Below the pieces are notes generated by a model that made no database searches, was not told where the DNA came from, and was given only the letters and a program-made list of their open reading frames with translations. Made by a program: the position numbers and the translations under genes. From Cinclus cinclus (taxonomy: Eukaryota; Chordata; Aves; Passeriformes; Cinclidae), in the NCBI RefSeq assembly GCF_963662255.1, contig NC_085047.1, positions 57,720,006-57,784,005 on the forward strand: 64,000 bases of DNA, in the 5' to 3' direction. This document shows positions 13,339-26,900 of the stretch, in pieces (position 1 is the first letter of the stretch; each line of letters starts with the position of its first letter).

Positions 13339-15293
13339 TGATCATGATTTTGCAATTCCAAGTGAGCCCAATGGCTTGCATTTGTATTTTGAGAAGATAG
13401 CAAGTCCTAACCTGAAAATTTAAGAAGACAGAAAAGCTATTTCTACTATTACAGCTGGGTTTCAGCCACAGTGATAGAAATGAGCTCTTTGTCCCCTCTC
13501 AAATTGCCCTCTCAGTTGTGATATCTGAAAGAAAGCATGACTGCACAGAAATCAGAAATAACCAAGGTTTACTTTATTTACCTAACATCCCTGCCAAAAA
13601 AACAGATGATCTTTTCAGTGCATTTTATTAGATATGCTGTCCTGGCTCTCATCAATTTGCATCACTTGCCATTACCTCCTGGGAGGGTCCTCAGGACACA
13701 GGCAGCTTTTTTATTAAGTGCTGGCACAGCCCCTAATACCTCAAATGGGCCCTCCAGTGATGATAGAAACACAAATGCGAAGCTTATATCCTGAAAAAAC
13801 ACAGTACACACAAAGGGCTTTTACTCTCCCAAGTAATTTTGGACTGACAGCCAGGTCATTGCCTCTCCCTCTATTTTTTATCTGGGATGAAGCCCTTAAA
13901 ATGCGGACTACAAGGGCAGAAGTGACAGACATCATTCCCAGAAAGCTGCTTGGTTGTGGGAGGTGAGTCCTCAGTTTCCCTTCAGAGAGCTGGAACATGA
14001 GGAGAACAGGGAGCCTTGGGGTGAGCACAGCTGTCTGTCCCTCCCCAACTCTTGCACCGGGATCCAAGTGAAGTGAAACTTTTTCAGCCAGTTGCTGTTT
14101 CCACACCTGCACCGCAGCACGCAATAGTGTTGGTCCTGGTGTTTTTATGTCTCAGCCCACACAGGGAAAAAGGCAGCTGTCCCCTTAAAAGAAGTTTCTG
14201 GGGCTACATCTGTGCTGCTCAGCAGATCTTTTTGACTTTTCTTTCCCTGCCTTCATTCTCCACCCAGCAATCGACAGCCGATGAGCGCTGCTGATAGGCA
14301 CGGTGCTGTTTCAGAGACGGTGGGATGCATCACAGGGGGATGCTCCCACTCAGACGTCAAGCTCAAGGCTGATCAAAAGTTAGGCAAAGCTTTTCTGACA
14401 GTGGTCTGCAGCCGGTGGGTCTATTTCTGCCACAGAAAGGGGAGGTAGGGGATGGCTGCTCCTTCATGCTCCATGGGGCATGAAGGGCCGTAGGAGGAGA
14501 GGCTGCCTCTTCTTCCAGGTGCATGCACAGCCCACGTCGCCTCAGCCTTGGCCTTGGCTACCAAGGGCCACCTGGCTCTGCAGCCTGGACAGAATGGTGA
14601 TGGCCCATTTTGCAGGTCTGCCAACCCTCAGCAGCTGCTTTGTTTACCTGTGCTTTGTTTACTGTGGAAGAAAATGCCTGGGACCCAGGCAAGCATCCAA
14701 ACCCAAGCTGACACAGCTCATTTAGGCTTGGCAGGGAGTAGCCCTTCTGGATTCAAAGCCAGTGAAAGGATGGGACTGGCAAAAGGACACTTTGCTGCCT
14801 GCATTTCTTTAGAAAAGCTTTGTTTGTTGTGCTACCAGTCTTGGGAAAAAGGCCTTTGACAGAAGAAGGGCAGAACTACAAGAATTTGACTCTGATCTTG
14901 AGAGGAGAGGGAAAGCAGGCCACATTCTATTTGTGTGGGTTTGTTTGGGTTTTTTCTTAAAACACAAAAGACAGAGAAAACAGTGGACATTATTATACAG
15001 CAGGGATGTGCAGACATGGGCTCCCATACATGTCCATGGGGTGTCCTTTCAGCTCTTCGCTTCTGGGGCCAGCCTGGCCAGGTCCACCTTGAACTTGCTG
15101 AAACAGAGACCAAAGAAAATAAAAACATTGCAACAGCACTTCTTGCAAGATCCACACAGATAACACAGGGATACTGACTTCAGTGGGATTTAAGTACCCT
15201 ATATAACTTTGGGAAACTGGACCTGAGGGTCTGCCCAGATGCTGGGTCCCTCCTCCAGGCATGGTGTCTGACTTTAGGTTATTGATTACTGGC

Positions 15294-15336
<43 letters not shown>

Positions 15337-16658
15337 TATATTAAGTCATCTGACAAACAAAAAACTAAACATTCCTCAGGCTGTCAACCACAGAAGCATT
15401 TTCTTTAAATGTATGTAAACAAAACCAATTTCATTACCAAAATGCTGGCAAACTCTCTGTCTTGTTTGAAGCTTCTAGATTCCTTTGTTTACAAATGCAC
15501 TAGTGGTGAGCAAATGCATCAGACTGCAGGAGCAAGTCTGCTCTCTAAAATGGCAAAAAGTCACGATCAAATGACTCCTCCAAAACACACAGTTAAATAA
15601 AGACAGCAATTTCAGTTCAGGGCTGGGAAAGATGAAGGAGGGAAGTGGCTCTGCCAGGCAAAACAGACAGACTGGCCACATAGAAACTGGTAAATGTGGG
15701 AGACTCCCAGTTCCCATATCATGACGAGGGTGCGATGGTAGAGCACCCTTGAAGTCATTCTTGTCACCTCAGTCTCTTCCAGAAAGGAGATGTGGCATCC
15801 TGCATGTGTCCCTAGTCTGCATGATGTGGAGGCTGGGACCTGTGGCAGATCTTCCTATGTAGCCTCAGGTAGCCCCACATCCGCCACAGCAGTGCTCAAA
15901 TAAGGACTGGGAGAACTACTGGGATGATGTGTGGTCAAAAACTGAAGGAACAGAATTAATGGAAAGTGCAGAACTGATTTCTGTTTGACAGGATTTGAAA
16001 TGTTTCCTTTTTTGCCTCTTTATTTTTATATCTTTCTTAAGACTTATTAAAGTGGTTTAAAAAGCGTAACAGCTAATCATTAAATATCCAGATTTCCAGG
16101 TTTAAAAAAATACATTATTTTCAGGAAGTGAAAGTAGACATGATTTAGATATCGACCTGTGTAACAGCATTTGCTAGAAACATTTTTCATAGCATGGCAA
16201 ACACAAACTGGATTAATTCAAAGTTGAAAAATTTTCCTGTTAAATTTCATAAAAACAAACAAACAAAAAAACCCACCATTGTTTGGAACTTTTTAATATT
16301 GAATCATTTGAGCATCTGGAAGCACGAATGTAAGCTCGAAACTAAAAGCAAGCCACTAGGGGAAAACCAAACCAAACAAACACTTCCTACCAATCCAAAT
16401 GCTGTAAATGATGAAAAACTCCTTGCTGTTTTTGGATGCAACTCTGGATGGTTTAGCAGCATTCTGAGTTACCAACTCACCCTTCACGGACACCCGTGAC
16501 GCAAAGCACTAGTGTTTAATAGACTTCTGTGGGTAACCCCGAGATTTGGGGTTACAGGGTAATGCTCTTTTTTTGGTAGTCTATGTGCTCAGCCGAGGCA
16601 GGGGGAGCACCTGCCTCTGGCTCCGAGCAGCCCTGTAAGGTTGTGGTGCAGGTCCCAG
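13339..16658. other. Intergenic, moderately GC-rich block at 13.65-15.25 kb
   Basis: Frames of 65-127 codons overlap on both strands between 13.5 and 15.3 kb. None has a recognisable domain or a conserved motif that I know, and they contradict each other in strand. A GT microsatellite lies at 15.3 kb. The sequence could host a noncoding RNA, but nothing here proves it. Confidence 0.5.
15295..15335. repeat. (GT)n microsatellite, near perfect
   Basis: About 20 GT units with one early GC interruption. Its purity makes it the likeliest length-polymorphic marker of the three GT tracts. Confidence 0.97.
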
Positions 16659-16821
16659 GGTGGATGCAGTTCGGGTTCCCGGGTGGATGCAGTTCGGGTT
16701 CCCGGGTGGATGCAGTTCGGATCCCCGGGTGGATGCAGTTCGGGTTCCCGGGTGGATGCAGTTCGGGTTCCCGGGTGGATGCAGCTCGGGTTCCCGGGTG
16801 GATGCAGTTCGGATCCCCGCG
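16659..16821. repeat. 23-bp GC-rich minisatellite, seven units
   Basis: The GGATGCAG core starts at 16662, 16685, 16708, 16731, 16754, 16777 and 16800, an exact 23-bp period with seven copies. Units differ at few positions (two GGATCC variants, one GCAGCTCG). The array sits in a GC- and CpG-rich block of about 400 bp (16600-17000). Because 23 is not a multiple of 3 and the units lack stops, frames of 118-167 codons are open on both strands; these are repeat artefacts and I do not call a protein. Confidence 0.97.
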
Positions 16822-18167
16822 TGCCCGGGCGGACGGTGCCGCTGCGTGGTGCCGCTCCGGCACTGCAAGCTCTGCGGGCTGCAGGCGGCCCCGGAGCCTC
16901 CCCAGCCACGGACAAAGGCAGGGGAAAGGCTGGGTGGGGGGACAAGGACAGGTTTTATCTCGGGGTGGTGGTTCCAGCACGGCCGGGCTCCAAGGATGTT
17001 TCTGACCGCAGCTACCCAAGCTGCCAAGGGCTAGCCAGCCGGGAGTGGGATTCATTTCTTAAAACACAGGCTCAGCATGATGGGGCTTAAGTTCAACCAG
17101 AAAGGGTTTGTGGCAGGGACCAATGAATCCACAAAAAAAAAATACTCTCCTGTGCAGTGAGGAACCTATGTTACAGAGAATCCAGATCAGCTAAGAACCA
17201 AGTGAAATTAAAGGAAAATTTCTCCTTGTTGTTGGTCGGCTTTTTTGTGTTTTTGTGGGATTTTTTTTTTTTTAATTAATCTGTCCGGATCATACAAGGA
17301 TTCAGGATGAGGATGTTTATAAGAAGCCTTGTTTTGTAAATCAGGGACTTGCAGACCCTTGTGCTGTGCTGCAGCTGCTCTTTGCAGTGGATACTTAAGG
17401 AAGTATTCCAGTAAGAGACCAAGAGGAGCCAGAAACAGGAGAATGTAGTTCAAGGCCCTCTTCCAAGCCTACCAAGAGGATTGGGACAGACAGTCCCTCT
17501 CCAGCCCCTTGTGTCCTTTACCTGCCTCTGTTTTTCCCCTCTGCTGTTCCTGACACAGTGAAAGAGTGCCTAACACAGAGGGACATCCATCTAGAGCTGC
17601 CGTCACGCAGATGACATCAGGGATAACGCTAACAGATGGCAGGTCTGAAGAGGAGCTGCTGCCACCAATGCAGGCTGGCAGGCAGACATTCCTGCTCTGG
17701 CAGCTGGAACAGCGGCAGCACAAATGAAACATGAACAATTTCCTCCTGCCAGCAAAGAAAATAGCTCCAGGGAGAACCCAGGGAGAATAATTGTCAGCCT
17801 TCCCTAGGTATCATTGGGAACACAGGCCATTCAGTAATCCCCTAGTAAACAACTGTGTCTTGTTTTTAATACAGAATAAAACCTCAAGAATCTAAGAGTG
17901 GTTACCTCACGATCACTGAATTAGCTGCACCAGTCCCCCCCTCCTTCTGACTTTTCACTGAAAATCATTGAAGTGAGGCATGCAGGAGTTCTACTGTAAC
18001 CAAAATGGGCTCGTAGCAGAGGGTGAATCTCCTGTCATAGAACGATGCAGAGAGGACAAATACTTAACATTTTTCTTGCTCCTGTCTTTGAAGAAGATCT
18101 TGACCATTAGACCAGTGAAATTCCTCCTTCTCTTGGGACTCAGCCAGGTATCTCTGTCTTCAGATAC

Positions 18168-18308
18168 CTTTTTTCCTGTGTTTTTTTTCTTTTTTTTTGC
18201 TTGTTTTGTTTTGGGGGTTTTTTTGTTTGCTTTGTTTTTGTTTTTTTGCTTTTTGTGGTTTTTTTTGTTAGTTAGTTAGTTAGTTTGTTTGTTTGTTTGT
18301 TTTTTCCT
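18168..18308. repeat. T-rich low-complexity tract with (GTTA)n and (GTTT)n
   Basis: About 140 bp of T runs broken by single G or C, ending in four GTTA and five GTTT units. The phenylalanine-rich plus-strand frame across it is an artefact. It could be the reverse-complement A-tail region of an old retroposed sequence, but nothing beside it supports that. Confidence 0.93.
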
Positions 18309-21300
18309 TTTAGTCATGGTTAAAATATGCTGCAGCCTTACAGCATGTACTCCAAGCTGGCTGGTGTTCCCCCAGAAATTTTCGTTAGCAGCAAGCAGGG
18401 ACGGGGTTGATGCTGGCACTCACAATGAACATGGCTTGTCTTCACTGATGTTCAAAAAGCTACAACAACACAGAAATCCTGTAAGCTAAAATCCTGTAAA
18501 TACCTGTCCATAATTCATAATAATATACTAATAACTGGTGTTATTTGGTTCAGTGGGACTACTTCTCACTGAGGGAACTGTATTGGACTACCAGAATATC
18601 TGCACTCAGGCTTTCCAGCAGCAGCTAGCTATAGATACAAAGGGAAGAATAAAATAATAAGGTAGACGTATCTCCCTGATATTTTTTCCCAGTTTCAGTA
18701 ACCTCCTATGCCACTGTACCTGACTTTTTGGCTCTTATTATAGGGTATGTTCTTCTATCTCCTGTTAAATTCAGCGCACACATTGTTGTCATCCCAGCAG
18801 GTACCAGGATTCCCTCCAAGCAGGGGTCTCAACTATGATAATTTTATACCATGGGCTCTACTTCACTTATATTTGCAGATTAGCCTGTTTAAGAGGTTTC
18901 TCTGTAATAAAAAACTTGTGTAAGGATAATACAGTATATATATGACTACCTGCTTTTCTTTTCTGCAGGAACCCACTGGGCAAAACACCTCTGGTTCTGG
19001 TATAAGAAAACTGATGAATACAAAACTGCCATGAACACAGATTATAATGAGCACAGCTGCTGTTTAAAAAAGTAAAATGGCAAGTTATTTCTATATCCAG
19101 GCTTGGACAGCAATCACTCTTCATCCCCTGCAGCCTGGCACAGGCACTGACCAAGAAAAGATAACGAGAGGCCTGCTCAGTCCTTATCACAATTTTGATT
19201 TTGCTTTCTTTTTGTAGGTCCTCACTCCCCCTTGCCTTCACTGGTAAAACCCTGCTCTCATTTCCTCAGACATGGAAGAAGCAGAAATAACATGGGTAGG
19301 GAGCATATTCTCCCCTGCTATATTACTGGCACCCAGGAGTTCCACTCCAAAATTAATTCTCCAGCCGGAATCTCTCATCCAGCCTCAGGAGTGGAAAAAG
19401 CCACGGAGACTGACATGAATCACAGGTGATGCCTCTAAACCTCTTTTATCCTCCCTTCAATCTGATTCAAGGGGGGAGCAAAAAACCCCAGCATATTCTT
19501 GTAATAGCAAATAATAACTATAAAGCCTCTGGCATTTCTCGAGAAAGACCTGAATATATTTTGTGAGGATGGTTGGATGAACACCGCTGCAGCTCCATAA
19601 CCCTTCATTTCTGTACACAAAGCCTCAAAACCATTAAGGTCTTAGGAGAGAGCAGAGAGGTGGGAAATGGGCGGGGGGAGGTGGGGGGTCTGGGTTATGA
19701 TGTGAGCATCAGCCAGGCTGCCCAGGACTTTGGCACATCTCCTCCCTGTGATGGGGAGGATTTGGTTTCCATAGCAGCAACGGCGTGATTTCCTCCACTC
19801 TTCCTCTCTGGGACTTCTATTCCACAAATGCATGGGAGTTATATTTCCCCCAAGGCTTTCATTTTTCTGCTGCACGGTTTTTTGTCATGCTCCAGCAGGT
19901 CTGTCTTTTTCCGCCTTTTTCTGACACTGGTTTGGGGAGTGAGGGGGGGCCATGGGGATGCCGTGCAAGCATCACTCTTGCCTCCCTCTCCCTCTTAACA
20001 CTGCACCACAAAAGATGCAGTGTTCCCTGTCCCCAACTGACTCATCTTCGCTGAGGTCCCCCTTTTCCTTGCCTGTCTCCAGTGATCAGCTCACGCATGC
20101 CTGGCTTTCCACAACAGAGCAGAGCTGTGTGCAAGTGCCAGGCGCCCGCACAAAGCTGGAGCGCTGCCTGCAGAGGAAATGTCAATACAGGAACACCAGG
20201 CTATTTACAAAACCCCTCTTTATCCTGTGACAGAGATGCATGTATCTGTAAATATACCTGCATATATTCCCCTTTTGATTTTACCCACATGAAGCATATG
20301 AAGACTGTTGTTTCTTTTGATGAAGAGGACTTTTTTTCTTGTCAGTACAAAAGAGAGGAAAACATGCTCAGAAATAGGATGGCATAACTGCAAACCACAC
20401 CAAGTATTCTGGGGACTCGTAGGAGATTCTGAAAAGCAAAATCAATTCATTTTGTGCAGCTGATCTGCCTTCAAAACAAGTGCTCCTTTAATTGTACACA
20501 TTTGACATTTGTCTGCTTCAGGACCAAGGAACTGAGCTGAGTTCTTATTAGTACCATAAAATGTTTTCTTCCTCAGCGTGGAGTCAATACAGAGAAGAGG
20601 CCAAATTCTTCCTGATTTTAGCAGGCTTCCCAAGATACAGGTACATGATATGCTGTGCATGTGTGCTAATGTTTCCTGTGCTCTGGAACATCCCAACCCA
20701 CATATCCAGGGCAAATGCACACCAGGGAGCCCTACTGGCAGCTGGGATGGGGGAGCTGGGGATCAGTACTGGGCAGAAGCAATCCCCAGCTTTTAGATCA
20801 CAGCTGGCACTGGTCCTACCAACACAGGCTGCCAGGCTGAGCCTGCTTTTGGTGCAGGCTCACCATGTAAGGCAAAAAGGTTATAGAGCCCGGCACAGCT
20901 TGGTGCCTTGACCTCTCACAGAGCTCTCAGCCCATCTACCAGTGGGAAGGGCATGGCCTGGCATCCACCCACACTCAAATACTACTCAAGACTATTCCCT
21001 CTGCTCCTACCAGATTGTTCCCACACTTTGGGCAAGTTAATGTCTCTTCATCTAGGAGAAAGAGAGTTCAGTTATTGGCATAAAGATGTTTTTTCACTAT
21101 TCAGTTGTTATTTATAGTCACTAATGTTTCTAAGCACCTTGAAAGAAGTGGTTTCATCATTGCTTCATTGCTTTTCACAATATCATTTGACTTATGTAGA
21201 GAAAGAGCCCCAAAGACTGCACTCAGGAATCAAGAGCTCCTTGTGGAAAGCAATTCTGAGATAAATTTGACCACAAAAATCCCATTAATTTCCATATGTC

Positions 21301-21980
21301 ACCGAATTCTCCAGTCATCTTGGAAGAGCCTTTTGCTGGAGAGCAACATCTGTTCTGGCTCAGAAAGATGGTAGTAAACATCACATCTTAATTAAAACTC
21401 TGTGTACAGTTTTGGGAGACATACTGTTACCTCTGAGAGAAAAAAAAAAAAAGGAATCTTAATGGCTTTGCTCCCATGTGCTGATAAAAAACGCCTGTTA
21501 CTGTCCTTGTTTTGGCAAATGCCAAGTCCCCATTTGTCAGAGTCAGAATGGAGTTTAGAGGAAAGGCAGCAAAAGGACTCTGACTCCTCTTAGCAGAGTG
21601 TCCCTTGGCTGAGAAAATAGCTTTACTTTTCACAACCACATTGGTAAGAAAGCCCCTCTAGATGAGCTTCCAGACCTTACAAATGTAGGTCACAGGTTTA
21701 GCATGGGATTTGTTAGGTACACTCTACCTTTTCTTCCACTGCACTTAAATATATTTCTAAATGTGTTTTTTTCAACCAGCACAATGCAGGGTGATCCTTA
21801 ATACCCTGGCTATTACTTTATCAGTCAGATTCACAAATTGACTGTGATGCAAATATTTCTTATTCTTGGTTTTCTTTTCTTGCAGACCTGCAACAGGATT
21901 AGCATAGTTATATTCTTATTCAATATGAATAGAAGAGCTTTAAAAACCTGTTTTCAGCATTCAATCCTTATTTGAGTAGA

Positions 21981-22052
21981 ATTATTATTATTATTGTTAT
22001 TATTATCATCATCATCATCATCATTATTATTATTATTATTACTATTATTATA
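21981..22052. repeat. (ATT)n/(ATC)n trinucleotide microsatellite
   Basis: About 24 triplets of ATT interrupted by GTT and ACT and by a block of six ATC. The poly-isoleucine frame through it is a repeat artefact. Confidence 0.97.
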
Positions 22053-22604
22053 TCCTGCAAGTTTCCAAAAGTCAAATTTCATGAGGACTCTGTTCTAAAA
22101 CTTTTGTTTGAAAAATGCTGGCATCAAACTGGAATTCCCCAAAGGATGCACCAGCACACATAAATTATTAAAACATTTATTTCAGTTGAATTCATTCAAT
22201 AAAAGGACCATTGCAGAGCCCTTCAAGATCTATCATTATATAGAAACAAAAATATTCAGAATATATAAGTGAGAATCTGGTTTTCACCAAGCATTTGCGG
22301 AAGGCTTCTGTGGCTCCCACATCCCATGAAGTTCCTCTGAGGTCAAGCAGCCCGTGAGTTCTGGATCCCCATTACCCAAACATTTCCACAGAAGATAAAA
22401 TATGTTCTGGTCATATCTAAATGCCATGTAGGAGTACAAACCTGAGATAGGTAAACCTTTTGTAGTCAGTATTGCAACCTGTGAGACCTAGATAACATAG
22501 TATGAAAATTAACCACATTCAGTTTTTCACTCCTGAATTTAAAGGAGGCCTTGGTTGACTAAACCAAGTGTAAATATCAGTCTTTTTTCTGTCTGAAGTC
22601 AAAG

Positions 22605-22870
22605 AGTCACAGAATGATTTAATGTAGTCTGGAGCTCCAAAGCCCTACTCAGAGCAGTGTTAACTACAAAGTTAGATCTGAAAAGCTGAAGTCCTTGTCT
22701 AGCTGAGATTTTAAATTTTCATGGCTGCAGATATTATTGCCTTGCTCAGTAATGCCCGCACTGGGAAGGAAAAAAAAAAAGACAGTTTCCATGCAATCAG
22801 AATTTTCCCTTTATGTAACTGCTAACTGCTCCTTTTTCCATCACGATACAGCATGAGATCCTTTCACTCA
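22605..22870 (-). mobile_element. CR1 3' fragment, minus orientation
   Basis: It opens with TCACAGAATGATTTAATG, the reverse complement of the CR1 terminal repeat region, followed by AACTACAAAGTTAGATCTG and CCTTGTCTAGCTGAGATTTT, which match the inverted CR1 3' UTR order. The distal part (from about 22740) is eroded and interrupted by an A-rich run. Truncated and inactive. Confidence 0.7.
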
Positions 22871-23911
22871 GGGTTAGTGTGACTCTGACTTTCTCTAAAA
22901 TCCTCCATTAAAGGAGGCTATGAAGGTGTGAGCAAATCCCATCCTTGGTTCCCCGCTCACAGAGCAATAGTCAGCTGTGTATTCCTTCAAAATGCAGGAA
23001 ACCCCAAAATGTTTCAGATTAAGGGATGCGTGCTCAAATGCTGGGATTTCCCAGAAAAGCCTTTTTGTCCACTAGAATTTATATCCAGTACTATTGCTGA
23101 AGTAGGAAGATTTATGCTAGGCCACTAATTTATTTTCTATTTTGGGTTCATCCTTCCTTTGATAGTTGAGCTGGATTTACACCTCTTGGCATAATCTGAT
23201 GTTGGTACAAACATGCATTTTGCTTTTGGAGGCATAGCACAAAGGCTGTTCCACAATCCAAGCTATAACTCTTCCTCTGTAGGTCTTTCAATCTATATAA
23301 AGCACAGCACAGCTGAGTACAAAGCAGATAGAAAGAGCACATAGGTCACAACTGCATGGCTGTGACTGTGCTTTGAGTGTACTTTGACTGCAAGTTGCAG
23401 CCTGTTTCAATTAGTTACTTTTTTTTCCCCTTTTAACAGTAACCTGCTTGTTTTTTCAAAGAAAATTAATAAACAAATGAAACCAAGCCAAAAATTCATC
23501 CTAATCTATTTCTGTTTCTCTTAAGTAACTTAGTATGATAGTACAACAAGTCAGCTCTACAACTTAAATATGAAAAAGCTGATATTCATCAATTTTTGTT
23601 TTGTTATGAATGGTGTTGATATAAATGCTGACCACAATTAAGAGCTTATTCTGAAGCCATTGTGCTTTTGCTGAAAGCAAATGAATGATAGCACAGCCTC
23701 ACTTTCAGGAATGTCTAGAATTGCAAAAAATGAATTGGATAGAATTAATAAAAAAATCAGAAGCTTAGTGATTTGTGTCCTTGTGGAAGCCTAGGCAGAT
23801 AATTTCATAGATTTTTGTTTTACAAAGAAAATAGGAGCTGCACAAATATGTAAATGAGCCATCCAAGAATGAGCAAGTGGGAGAAATATTATCGCTCTTT
23901 GGCTGTCTGGT

Positions 23912-23914
<3 letters not shown>

Positions 23915-23958
<44 letters not shown>
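23915..23958. repeat. (AT)n dinucleotide microsatellite
   Basis: A perfect run of about 22 AT units in an AT-rich intergenic stretch. The Ile-Tyr frames on the minus strand are artefacts of it. Confidence 0.98.
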
Positions 23959-23961
<3 letters not shown>

Positions 23962-26900
23962 CAGAAACATGCTCAGAGTCATACATGGCTCTTGTGTGCA
24001 TTTTTAAACACAGATGCATAGCTGAAAGTGTGTGCTTATGCATGCAAATAAGTGATAAAAATATGGATGGAAACATATGCATTCAAATGAGTTGGCACCT
24101 CTATTTAAACAGCAGAGAAATCTGTATGTGTCATGATTTCCTCTAAATTCCAAGAATCTTTCTTGCTGGATTTGTCTGCATGTTCTCAAGCACAAAACAA
24201 TCTCTTCTGAGATACTGGAGTCCTCCAGCTTCATTGCTATATTTCGCATTTTCTGCCAATAATTCTGTGATCACAGTAAAAAATATTTTCCATGTAAGAC
24301 TTTCATATATTGATCCTACCACCATATTTTTTCGCAAAACTACTCGTGCTTGTTTTCATTCAGGAGTCATTTCTTTGTTAATCAGTATGGAGTAGAGTTT
24401 GGCCTCTTTAAGATGTCCCCTTACAGACTGATGAAACCAGAAGTTTTCCAGGTCCAGCTCACAGAGAATCCCTCAAAATCCAGGTCTAGTTCCCAGTGTG
24501 GTAGGCTTGAACAGTACTGTCATCATCACCACTGGAAAATAGTACAATCTCAGTTTATATCCAATGATGAAAAAAATTAGTAGCTAATACTAGATAATGG
24601 AGAAAGACTGCAATGCACATCATGAAACAGATAACGAGAGAGAGACCATGGCAGATTGGCTTTTGGCTAACAATAGTCCATCCTCCTTATTTTATGGGAG
24701 ATGTTGTGCTCCCTATAAACATATTTTCCACTCCAAATTCTTTGGGATTTGTTCACTTCAGTATTTAAGTATTTAAACACACTCTCTTTGGTAGTGATTT
24801 TACAGTTTATATTCTTGTTTTCACAAGTTTTATTCATTTTTTGCTGGCACTTATTCTTCCATCATGAGGTCTTGGAACTTCTGTCCATAAAACACACTTT
24901 CAGTTCCAAAGCAGCTGCACTCGGGGGAAGGTAATTCACATTCCTCCAGTCAAAGGACTAATCAGATTAATTGCAGCTGATAAGTAATTTAAAACACAAA
25001 ACATTTGCTCATGATCAATTCTCAAAGCTGAACATTTTAAATATCCTCCAACTCAAAACACACCTGTGAAATCTGCAAACAAAAGTAAAAATGCTACAGC
25101 AATTTCAAATTCTTACCTCTGTTCACTACAAAATAAATAAGAATTAAAATGCTGTTTCCCACAATGGACAAGGCAGGAAGCACGAAACAGTTCTAATTTT
25201 CCTGAGTTGGTCTGTAGAAATTGCATATTCAGAATTTGAGAATTCCGATATCCCTATTGTTTAGAAAAGCATTCACTTTCACACAGTGGGCCTCCTAACA
25301 GCATCCAGAGCCAGTCTAAAACTGTGGAAGAGCATTACAGCATCCAAAGGTAGACAGTTATGACTTTTGAGAGGCATGAGGGTCACAAGCTTTTACAGCA
25401 CAGCACCAAAACCAGCTCTGTCTCCCAAAACTCATGAAAAGGCACTGTTGTTTTTTTTTTTTTATTTTAGATGCTGTGCATTTGGGGTGCTCTGTGACAA
25501 ATGCAAACTGTGCTGCAGATGCCCCCTAAACACATAATAGGAAAAGCAATGGGATTTCCATTCTTAGGAAAGGATTTCTCCTAGAAATCTTCCCTTCTCC
25601 TTCCTCAGATTTGAGAGCCCCTGGTATGTGTCTCATGGCTCTGAAATTTTGGGATGGTGCTTCCAGAGCCTGGAAGCGTGGCACAATCCTACATGCCTCT
25701 TGATCTCTAGATCGTAAATTTCTGTCTTCAGATCTTTGTGCATTGTCTGCAGAGCTGCTATTTTGTGAGCTGTGCTATTGGCATTGCTATCCCTGATAGT
25801 GGCATTGCCCAGTACTCTGAAGAAGAAGAACAAAAGCACCATAAATTCACAGACCACAATTTTCTCCTTAATGTCTTCTTATGAGAAGTGTGGAATACAT
25901 ATTTAACTGACCATACAAAATCTTGAATCTACTACTACCGATATGGCTGAGCTAGGCAGGATCAAGAGTATCAAGAATATCAGAAATGTCTATTGCTTCA
26001 AAATCAGTAGTGCTCAAGACACTTGGTAATGTTGTACGGCACAAACTGGAGCAAAATATACAGTAGATAGGGTACAAAAAAATCTACCTTGCCCATTCCA
26101 CATGTTTCTATCAGAACCCAAGATCACTGAGTTACTTCTCTTCATGATCTACGTTTTCTCAGCACTGAAGCCTGCCCAGTCTTAGGTGGCTGCCATGTAA
26201 GTAAGGAGTAGTTCCATGATATTTATCCCCCTTATCCTCTCTGCCCTTCCAGGACTGATCAGGAGGTCAATCTCCCTTGTCCCTTGTGAAATAACTTCTG
26301 CCACAATAATTAGTACAGCTGAGATTAGAAATGTTAGTAAGTATTCACACAGGAGAGTACTTGCCCCCTATGTTCAGCTGTTCAGATGTGACCTCAGAGC
26401 AGCAGGATGCCTGGACTTCTAAGCAATAAGTTAGGGATTTGTTCCATAGTAAACAAGAAAAGATTATTCAAAATTTAGACTCTCATTTCTTGAGCCAAAT
26501 ATACATTCTGTCATTTATTCGTACAGTTCACTTCAGAGAAATATTATGTTGGAAAATCTACCAAGTCTGCTGAATTGGGCTGTTAGCCAAGCTGAGTGAA
26601 ATTTCAAAAAGCAGCTTCTCTTCCATATTTTCAGTCCAGAAATACAGATACAGTGGACAAGGGCAGATTTGCCCTTCATTGCGATTATTCTGGCCACAGA
26701 AAGGTTCCAAAGTCCTGCATGCAGAAAATACATACAGTTATCATTATCTGCCTCTCAGAGTTAACTGTGGTCCTCTGCCTCTCTGCATGGATTGGAAGCT
26801 TGTGAGTGAATGATATGCTTGTGGCAGGGTTTGAATTAGGGATGAAGAAAGAGGAGAACTGAGATAAGACCATAAGAATTCAATACTCCAACCTTCCAGG

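Larger units (their letters stand above)
16822..22604. other. Intergenic, no recognisable gene
   Basis: The first 200 bp continue the GC-rich block beside the 23-bp minisatellite. The rest holds a T-rich tract (18.2 kb) and a trinucleotide repeat (22.0 kb). Short frames show no family signature. Confidence 0.55.

Noticed and set aside
16552..17090. Six frames of 118-167 codons on both strands
   Set aside because: All cross the 23-bp tandem repeat and the adjacent GC-rich block; the periodic peptides are artefacts of the repeat.
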